A stretch of 40,763 nt of DNA from Gnetum montanum (taxonomy: Eukaryota > Streptophyta > Gnetopsida > Gnetales > Gnetaceae), in assembly GCA_015680685.1 (NCBI GenBank), contig MNCI01013583.1, forward strand, positions 759,244-800,006, written 5' to 3'. Made by a program: the position numbers and the translations under genes. Position 1 is the stretch's first letter, and every line of letters begins with the position of its first letter. Under the pieces are notes generated by a model. The model was not told the origin of the DNA and ran no database searches. It saw only the letters and a program-made list of their open reading frames with translations. Shown one piece after another: positions 34,500-40,763 of the stretch.

Positions 34500-35690
34500 A
34501 TTGCTCGGTTGCTTTAGGTGTCAGCGATAGGGGAGGAGGTTCCCTTGCATGGTTGTGGTTTGCAAGATGCCAAAGATTTTTTTCCCAGGGTTGTCCCTAA
34601 GACAGGGAGTGGGCAAGTGCCAAAGAAGGCTTTGGAGTTGTTGTGGCAGGAGGTAGCAGTCCTCATGGATAGATTCTTTGTCCATTCTAGGAATGCTTGG
34701 AAGCTAGTGGAGGTCCATTTTACTCTGATGAGTTTCTTACGTTGGGGGTGTAGAGCTAATCTACCTCATTTCTTTTTGGCCATTTTGCAGAGGCAGTAGC
34801 GTGGGTGCCATTTTGGTCTAATTTTGGCATTGTGGAGAGCTGTAGGGGGTGCTTCTCAATTGGAGGGGGTGGGGCCTTTAGGTTGTGCGGTCTATGGGCA
34901 GCAGTTGCGCTATGTGCCACCAACTGTTGTGGAGCTTTCGTTTGAGTCAGAGTAGACTTGGCATGAGGGGGAAGGGGAGTTGATGATCGACAGAGGTGTC
35001 AAGGGAGGAGTACATGGGGAGGGGTTGGGAATGGTTTTGAGGGTGAAGTGCCTAGGATTCTGCATGAGGAGGAGGTTGAAGATCGGAGGGGGTGGTCTCC
35101 CCAGCTCAAGGGAGCTCTTTGCACCATGGGGTGGTGTAGGGGCAGGCTGTAGAGAGGCTGGTGTGGGAGGAGTAGTGGTGCCAGAGGGAGGATGAGTTTC
35201 AATGGTAAAGGGGGCTTTGGGCCATGTAGTAGGTTGAGGTTGTTTGGATGGTTGTTAGAGAAGAAAGAATTCGGTGGGACCTAGTTGAGGTGGCATTGAG
35301 ACTTGAATAGGAGGTGGAGCTCCTAGACAAAGTGAGGTAGGAGTTGGAGGACAAGGAAAGGCAATAGGAGGTGGTGGAAAGGGAGGTGGCCAAGTGCCAT
35401 GCCCAAGAAGAAGAGGTGGAGGCCTAGATCCAATGTTAGTTGGATAAGGCCCATGCTAACAGGGTGCACTCTTGGTTGCAGGATGGTAGATGCTCTTATG
35501 TTATCCTCAATATTGGTAGGAATGCTCCATGGTCAACCTTGTGGTGGCACATCCATAGGTAGGGGAAGGAATTCCACCTTGACAATAGGGGAGCGAGGCA
35601 GTGGAGGTTTTCAAATGCTTTTAGGAGGCAACAGCATTTGTTGACACAAAGCCACATCAGGATGTCCTGGATGTTATCCACACACAAAAG
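34500..35690 (+). pseudogene. Unassigned coding-like segment at the 3' side of the LINE, coiled-coil-like
   Basis: A 93-codon open frame (34518-34796) starts MSAIGEEVPLHGCGLQDAKD and carries KKALELLWQEVAVLMDRFFV. After several frame changes comes a charged heptad-like stretch at about 35245-35460: EERIRWDLVEVALRLE, EVELLDKVR, ELEDKERQ, EVVEREVAKCHAQEEEVEA. It is cut by TAG stops at places where Gln would suit. It ends with HSWLQDGRCSYVILNIG and WSTLWWHIHR. The 16-bp target duplications place it inside the LINE insertion. No family was recognised; it could be an extra LINE ORF, the remnant of a nested element or transduced host DNA. Confidence 0.45.
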
Positions 35691-35934
35691 TGTACTTATT
35701 ATCCTTGTGCTTGATTGCCATATCAGCTGTAGTTGGGGGTGGGGAATGGGATGGTGTTTCCCTCACTTTTTTTGTTCTTTATTTTGTTGCTNCTTCCTTG
35801 TTGAGGTTTTTGTGTTCTGGGGCCTTTTGTGCATGGCGAGAAGGAGACATTCGGTTCCCTATTTTTTGGGAGCTTGGTTTGTACATTTTGTAAATTTTCG
35901 TATGTAATATAGCTCGAATTTTTCCAAAATTATT

Positions 35935-35950
35935 TTTTTGGTAAGATGAG
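35935..35950. repeat. LINE target-site duplication, right (16 bp)
   Basis: Exact copy of 31078-31093, directly after the LINE 3' end. Confidence 0.92.
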
Positions 35951-36831
35951 ATTTTGATATGTGAATGTTGGGGTTTTATGTGCCTCTTAGGCTCATAATA
36001 AATATATTTTTTTGGTGCTAAATTTCATTCCTGATGTTGCCTACAATTTTCATGGTTGAATTAGCCAAATTTTGTAGTTGTGGTAGCATCAGAGGAAGGA
36101 TGGGTTGAAGCCATTATGGGAGAAAGACTAAGTATTAATGCCACCATCACTGTAAACCCATAGGTGTTTAGCAAGGAATGCTAAAGAAAACAACACCTCT
36201 AAGTGTGGTCATAACAAAGGTTTAACGAGTTCTGATGACATCTTACAAATGATAATTGCTTTTTTGATAGATTGGCAATTGTAAATTCAAATAGAATATT
36301 TTTAGTATTCTAACTAATAAAGCATTTCAGCTTCATGAGTTCTTTGCATTTTGCTTCTAAAATGGGATTATTAGAAGGTCATTTCTAACAACAAACACAT
36401 AAAAAAATTGTATGTTAGCATGTGCCATGTTATATTCAAACAAACAACCTAGTCATTGAGATGTTAACAAGGTACTATTTTGTTACAACTCCATTGTCTT
36501 TTTTAATGCATTTAATATGAATGGTTGGTGGAATATGTTAGCTTGCATTATTCTAGGATACTTTTTATCATAAATTATGCCATGGAGTTTAAGAGCAAGT
36601 GAAAAAGTGCAAACAGATAGCATAAGAGATTTTATGATGTTTGTGCTGTTCTACCAGCCATCCCTTTACTATAACTTTATGATAGAATACAACAATACAA
36701 GCTATCCCGTATAGTTTTAGTTGTGCATTCTAGACACACAAGCATTGAAAAACTAGAAAATCCTTTAAAAATTCCCAATATATTATGGCATTTTAGTATC
36801 ATTGATTTTATGTTTTGAATTGCATGTGTAG
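35951..36831 (+). other. FTSH11: FTSH11 intron, part after the LINE, with acceptor
   Basis: AT-rich sequence with no gene seen, ending TGCATGTGTAG at 36821-36831, a usable 3' splice site. Confidence 0.8.
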
Positions 36832-36889
36832 GTTTGTAGGGGTTGGTACCCATCGTGTGCGATCATTATTTCAAGCTACAAAGAAGAAG
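36832..36889 (+). CDS. FTSH11: Next internal exon of FTSH11-like protease
   Basis: The 58-nt exon starts with the G that completes the Met codon split by the 6,943-bp intron. It encodes FVGVGTHRVRSLFQATKKK and ends at a codon boundary before GTGAGC, a canonical donor. FVGVGA/TxRVRxLF is the conserved pore-loop and helix segment of FtsH ATPases that grips substrate during unfolding; RSLFQA is FTSH11-like. Thr-His stands where Ala-Arg is usual. The following Walker B exon (IIFIDEID type) was not found in the remaining 3.9 kb, so the gene continues beyond the window. Confidence 0.92.
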
Positions 36890-37470
36890 GTGAGCAAGGT
36901 TTAGAGGAAAGATACATTGAATAAGCATTTTCCTTTATGTATTTTTCATTATCATTGTATTTGTGTATAATGTTTTGTTGAAAATACTTAAATATTTTTG
37001 CCTTTAATTACATCTTAAGTATTCCTTTAAGTTATCTTGACAAATAAGTTCAAAGGGAATTTTATGGCATATTTTAAAATTTGTCCAATGGGGTACTGGT
37101 CCAATGGAATTGCCTTGGGCTTTCTTTTGGGGAGGATTTGTATCAATTTTGGTGTGTTTTGGTGCATGCCATCTAGAAATAAATGGCATGACAATCTTAT
37201 GTATGCTGTCTAGTATTAAAATGCTATTGAAATGAGTGTAGGCTGCCATTATGATTCTATCTAGTTAGAAATAAGAAGTTGATAATTTCTGGTGTTGGAT
37301 TAAATATGATGCCTATGAAAAATGTAATAGCATGCTTCTGAAAAAAATCAATTTGACAGCCTCAAATATATTTCTGCGAAGGTTTTTAACGGTGCTTTAT
37401 GAAGTGTTTATCGTGGAATGTTCAAAGTCTCTTTAAGCATCATTAAAAGCAAATAGCTAATCATATTTGA
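36890..37470 (+). other. FTSH11: FTSH11 intron, no gene seen
   Basis: AT-rich sequence starting at the donor GTGAGC. No repeat or coding region was recognised. Confidence 0.7.
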
Positions 37471-37867
37471 AGTGCTATTGCCAAATGTGATATTTCAGCT
37501 CTCTTGGAATTTCAGAAGGTGTATATATTAATTCTGTAAGGTCAAAAAGTCCAAAAGTGGGGCTGTCCAAATTCCCATTACAAAACAAGCTAAGGAAAGC
37601 CAAACACAAAGTTGACACAAGTTCAATGTCAGTGCAAAAGCCAGCTTGACGTCTATTCGATGTACAACATTGTACATGCCAAAAAAGCTTAATACATTTG
37701 TCCACCAACTAAAAACAAAACAGGATAAAACTGAAACAACCTTGATTCATAAGGCTTAGTGAGGCATATCCTAGATATCCCGAAGCTTCCACATGATCGC
37801 TTTCATTATAGAGTCTATAGTAAGAATGAAAGTACTGGCTACGCACAACTAGTATCTTCGACCTGCT
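37470..37867 (-). other. 3' UTR-like tail of the pseudogene fragment
   Basis: Minus-strand sequence after the last stop is T-rich with several stops in all frames, for example GTTTTGTTTTTAGTTGG and CTTGTTTTGTAATGGG, the composition of plant 3' UTRs. No poly-A tract was seen at its end, so retroposition is not shown. Confidence 0.35.
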
Positions 37868-38279
37868 CTATTGCTCTTCCAACACATGAACAACATTTTG
37901 GACAAGTTTAAACCTTGTGTAATTGCCTTCATTTTCTAGGTGACATAAGGCCATTAGCTTCTTCCCAAGCACCCTGAGTTCCCCATCACTAACATAGTGT
38001 GGAATTTCTAGCAGCTGGAAGGTGGCAAATGGCTTCTTAAACATCATTTATGTCCTTCATCATGGACTGCTGTTCCTCATCCTACTTCCCTTTTGGACTA
38101 GGTTCTTGTCCTTGGGCTTCTTGGGGTTGCAGGGATGAGATAATTGTTGTTGTGGTTCTACCAGTTGCCCCTGCTTTGAGGGCTATTGTTGTCCCTTGTT
38201 GCAGGTAGAGCAATTGCGATGGAGAAATTGCCCCCTTCTTTTGTGCATGAGCAGATGATGTTGCAGTATTTTCCTCCAA
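37868..38279 (-). pseudogene. C-terminal fragment of an unidentified, non-transposon-looking gene
   Basis: On the minus strand, EENTATSSAHAQKKGAISPS and QPQEAQGQEPSPKGK run from about 38276 to a TAG at 38082-38084. The frame continues as DEEQQSMMKDIND, shifts by one base near 38040, and goes on as MFKKPFATFQLLEIPHY, then SDGELRVLGKKLMALCHLEN, ending VHVLEEQ and TAG at 37868-37870. The wording looks like an ordinary soluble protein tail, Gln/Ser-rich then helical. The following 400 bp resemble a plant 3' UTR. I do not recognise the family. The stop and shift make it a pseudogene; it lies inside the FTSH11 intron in antisense, so it is a captured or retroposed fragment. Confidence 0.45.
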
Positions 38280-38284
38280 GTATT

Positions 38285-38720
38285 AGGGTTGGGCCTGAGG
38301 TGAAGTTTGTCATGGCTCCACTTGTTGCTAGTGAGGTAGTATTGCTTGTTTCTGGAAAAACAAGGGAAAGGTCATTGGCCTTTAGTATCAACCACGGAAA
38401 ACTATTTATTTTCTTATGGTGTTTATAGCTAGAAAGCTTCCACATTAGAAATATATGATGTTTTTCTTTGTACCTAGGTACCATGGTACTATTGTGGTGA
38501 AGATTCTATCGGATATTGTATAGTTTTTGGAAATCCTTGATATGGAGCTTAGTGTGCTGTAAAAGGTTAAGTGTTCATTTGGAATCTCCTGTTTTGCTAG
38601 TTTTTCAAAAAATTGTTGTCTTTTCTAGGGATCTACACTTGGATTTTCAAGAAACTATGTTCTCTTGAAATCAGTAGTTAATTAAAGTTGCCCATTTTGC
38701 AGTGAGCATGGATTAGACTC
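38285..38720. other. Intronic DNA, upstream remains of the pseudogene possible
   Basis: An open frame at 38186-38428 (+) is antisense to the minus-strand fragment and is probably its shadow. No domain was recognised. Confidence 0.4.
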
Positions 38721-38725
38721 TTCAA

Positions 38726-38915
38726 ATCTTAATCTGGCTCTTCAAGTTGATCCATCTTTGCATCTACAATGTGTATCTATTCAAGGGGTATCATGAGAAT
38801 TGGACTCAGGACCTGTTGAGATCTTAATATGGCTTTTCAGGTTGATCCATCTTTACATCTAAAATGTGTATCTATTCAAGGGGTATCATGGGAATTGGAC
38901 TCAGGACCTCTTGCA
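38726..38915. repeat. 95-bp tandem duplication
   Basis: ATCTTAATCTGGCTCTTCA (38726) and ATCTTAATATGGCTTTTCA (38821) start two adjacent copies. Each holds CAATGTGTATCTATTCAAGG-like sequence and GAATTGGACTCAGGACCT, with few differences. The copied unit includes the 3' half of the tRNA-like sequence. Confidence 0.9.
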
Positions 38916-38951
38916 ACCTATGTTAGAATCATACCACTAGACCAACTACCT
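38880..38951 (-). repeat. tRNA-Pro-like sequence (pseudo-tRNA or SINE head)
   Basis: On the minus strand, 72 bases read AGGTAGTTGGTCTAGTGG, TATGATTCTAACATAGG, TTGCAAGAGGTCCTGAG and TCCAATTCCCATGATACCCC. This follows the plant tRNA-Pro layout, with an A box (TTGGTCTAGTGG), AGG in the anticodon position and a B box decayed to GTCCAATTC. The acceptor stem has two mismatches and a wobble pair, and the T stem has two mismatches, so it is not a working tRNA. Confidence 0.65.
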
Positions 38952-39028
38952 AAATGTCACAGGGATTGAGGTCTTGCTTAAAAAATGCCCCTAGGTTGGC
39001 TTAAGCAAAGGGATGCTAATACCAAGCT

Positions 39029-39090
39029 TTGAACCTAGTACCTTCAAGTACAACATTGTGTGAGTTAACCACCTAACCATGTGCCTAGCA
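39029..39090 (-). repeat. Second tRNA-like A/B-box remnant
   Basis: On the minus strand, GCTAGGCACATGGTTAGGTGG is A-box-like and ACTAGGTTCAAAGC is B-box-like, at tRNA spacing. It sits about 80 bp from the tRNA-Pro-like sequence in the same orientation, which suggests a tRNA-derived SINE or a dimer of such elements. Confidence 0.5.
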
Positions 39091-39094
39091 ATTG

Positions 39095-39640
39095 CCCAAA
39101 TTTGGAATAGAGTTTTGAAAGCTACAAATTAGTATTTTATTGTCCCAAAAATTTTACATCATCTAGCAACAATGTGGATTTAGATTGGTAGAAGTTGACA
39201 GATTAATAAAATTGGAAGTGCTTTGAATGTATGGGTGAAAGATTGGCCATAAATGTACTTTGATTGTACAAACTCATCATTATGCTTTATATTTTTACTA
39301 TATTTGTTATCATTGTGATACACCGTCTATTATGTTTTCACACCATGTTTCCACCATCATAGTGTCATACTATTTTTTGTTTATTTGTTAATGTTTGTTA
39401 ATACTCTTGTTATAACTATTACTCATGGTTATGACTAGTTGTACTCATGGTTATTACTCATGTATCTTAAATATCAAGGTTGTGATGTTTGGATGTGTGT
39501 CTTTCATCCTCTTCCATTTGAGTATTTGGCTGTTAAGTTGCTCATCGTTGATGCTCCAAACTTCACATGATATTGGAGTACGTCGGTGAGTAATTGTACA
39601 TTCAAGATCTAGTAATAACCATGATGAGAGTTAGAATTTC
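39095..39640. other. AT-rich intronic DNA
   Basis: Contains short repeats such as TACTCATGGTTAT near 39420-39460. It may hold an unrecognised copia LTR or leader, since gag starts soon after. Confidence 0.4.
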
Positions 39641-40605
39641 TACCCCATTACTTGAGAGTCAAGTGTTGAAAGCTTTAAACTGTCATATTTGGAAACTCTA
39701 GATGAGATTTATACTACGAGGAAATGATTTGGAAGGAACCCTTGTTGAAACCACCACAGTGGATGATGATAACAAGATGGTGTAGATGTTGATTGCATTG
39801 AGTGTGTTTAGCAAATTTGTACAACTAGCGGAGAAGCAAGATTCCACATAGAAAATGTGAAAAAAGTTGGAGGAAACCTTTGAAGTCAAGAATGAATCAA
39901 AGTTGGTGTCCCTTTAGAACCAAGTAAATTCACTTCATTTAAAAGAAGGTGTATAAAAAGGTGTCAACATTCTAGGTTGGATTACAAGCTCAAAATGCAC
40001 AAGTTTCAGATGAAGCCATAAAGTTCTGTTTACTTAAGGTGCTACCACCATCATATCATGTCTTCAGACGAATCATGAAAAATAAATGGAAGACCTACAC
40101 CATGAAGGAGTTGTGCACAAAGATCCTCAAAGAAGAAATAGAGATGAATGCATATACCTTAGTAGTAGAACCAAATTCTCAAACAATGGTGGTGAAATTG
40201 GAAGGAGATTGTAAGAGATAAAGAGTGTCAAGGTAGTGTCGTATTTATAAAAAGGAGGATAGTAATGACATTGATTACTGTTATGATAATCCTAACAATC
40301 CTAAGGCTAAGGTCATGAAAAAAGGACATACAAATGAGTTTGTCAAAAAATCAAGGGAAAAAGTTATATAAGAAAAATAAAACACAATTCAAATCAAAGC
40401 TCGAAACTACCAATGTTGTAAATAAAGAGGCTCAACCTTCCACCAGGGACTTTAATGCCCTCATCGTAAATGATACCTTAGAGAATTCCATTTACATTGA
40501 TTCTGGAGCCTCATGTCATTTTATAGGAATTTTGTGTTTATTAACAAATATAAAGAACATGCCAAAAATGCACACTGTAAGAATTGGAGATGCTATTGAT
40601 TGAAA
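39640..40605 (+). pseudogene. Ty1/copia gag-protease remnant
   Basis: Gag begins near 39690 with a copia UBN2-type pattern: RFILRGNDLEGTLVE, ALSVFSKFVQLAEKQDST, KKLEETFEVKNESKLVSL. It continues in another frame as KVLPPSYHVFRRIMKNKW (40039 onward). A decayed zinc knuckle near 40229-40275 starts CRIYKKEDS. The protease active site IYIDSGASCHFIG (about 40492-40530) is the copia DSGA form and is intact locally (open frame 40334-40603). Stops and shifts break the whole. Integrase and reverse transcriptase are not seen, because other sequence begins near 40610. Confidence 0.82.
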
Positions 40606-40763
40606 TTGTTTGTTTTTTAGAAGAGTTCGGGATTTATTAATTTCAAATAATAAAGCTATGTACAATCAAGATCATCACACCCAATGGGCCCCTTTACAGT
40701 AGCAGAGAGGATGCCACCAACCAAGCCCCATCCCCCAACCACCCTAGCACCCAAGGCACCCCC
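40606..40763 (-). other. Possible 3' end of a minus-strand LINE, running off the window
   Basis: The sequence turns C-rich on the plus strand (G-rich on the minus), like the LINE at 31-36 kb. On the minus strand, TGTACATAGCTTTATTATTTG then CTAAAAAAC resembles a LINE 3' end with a short A run. No coding motif fits in so short a stretch. Confidence 0.35.

Larger units (their letters stand above)
31094..35934 (+). mobile_element. L1-like LINE inserted in the FTSH11 intron (4,841 bp)
   Basis: Exact 16-bp duplications bracket a G-rich segment with ORF1 (DUF4283-like, zinc knuckle), the start of an endonuclease and a reverse transcriptase in plant LINE order, all on the plus strand. There is no long poly-A; the 3' end reads TGTAATATAGCTCG and then a T/A-rich tail. 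The endonuclease C-terminus and reverse transcriptase N-terminus are missing around 32900. A further 1.3 kb downstream of the reverse transcriptase is coding-like but unexplained. All frames carry many stops, so the insertion is old, yet the target duplication is still exact. Confidence 0.92.

Noticed and set aside
38345-38370. SGKTRE as a Walker A motif of the missing FTSH11 exon
   Set aside because: The surrounding sequence does not match FtsH, it lies downstream of the exon it should precede, and it is antisense to the pseudogene fragment.
38880-38951. Working tRNA-Pro gene
   Set aside because: Mismatches in the acceptor and T stems and a decayed B box make a functional tRNA unlikely.

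Overview
This window looks like nuclear DNA from a land plant with a very large, repeat-filled genome, most likely a conifer or other gymnosperm. It is AT-rich, packed with old nested retroelements, and holds two tiny exons of one conserved host gene separated by almost 7 kb of repeat-filled intron. The species call is inference. No prokaryotic features, intact tRNA or rRNA genes, or CRISPR arrays were seen.

Host gene: exons at 29827-29888 and 36832-36889 (+ strand) encode adjacent pieces of the AAA+ ATPase domain of an FtsH metalloprotease. The wording fits the plant organelle FTSH11 type best. Both exons have canonical splice sites and a codon split across the intron joins correctly. The flanking exons were not found, so most of the window appears to be intron: at least 29.8 kb upstream, 6,943 bp between the exons, and at least 3.9 kb downstream.

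Layout:
- 1-3.7 kb: fairly young LINE on the minus strand (ORF1, endonuclease, reverse transcriptase), running off the left edge.
- 3.7-7.06 kb: AT-rich decayed DNA with short tandem repeats.
- 7062-16548: old Athila-like Ty3/gypsy element with a CATGG target duplication, a tRNA-Asp-type primer site, decayed gag, protease and integrase, and an extra post-integrase coding remnant. Reverse transcriptase and RNase H are missing. A second related, CpG-rich LTR containing an N gap abuts its 3' LTR.
- 16.7-18.9 kb: minus-strand LTR pieces of the same family and another coding remnant.
- 19.3-21.2 kb: plus-strand LINE remnant. 21.7-22.8 kb: minus-strand RTE-type LINE remnant.
- 23.1-25.2 kb: probable solo LTR. 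25.4-27.0 kb: inverted gag copy. 27.15-27.6 kb: small terminal-inverted-repeat element.
- 28.6-29.4 kb: minus-strand gypsy reverse transcriptase.
- 31.1-35.9 kb: LINE with a 16-bp target duplication, inserted between the two FTSH11 exons and carrying an unexplained coding-like 3' segment.
- 37.5-38.3 kb: minus-strand pseudogene tail of a non-transposon-looking gene. 38.7-39.1 kb: tRNA-like SINE-type cluster. 39.6-40.6 kb: Ty1/copia gag-protease remnant.

No new multi-gene system was found. The best leads are the FTSH11 giant-intron structure, the mosaic gypsy element, the extra segment of the intronic LINE and the unassigned host-like pseudogene.
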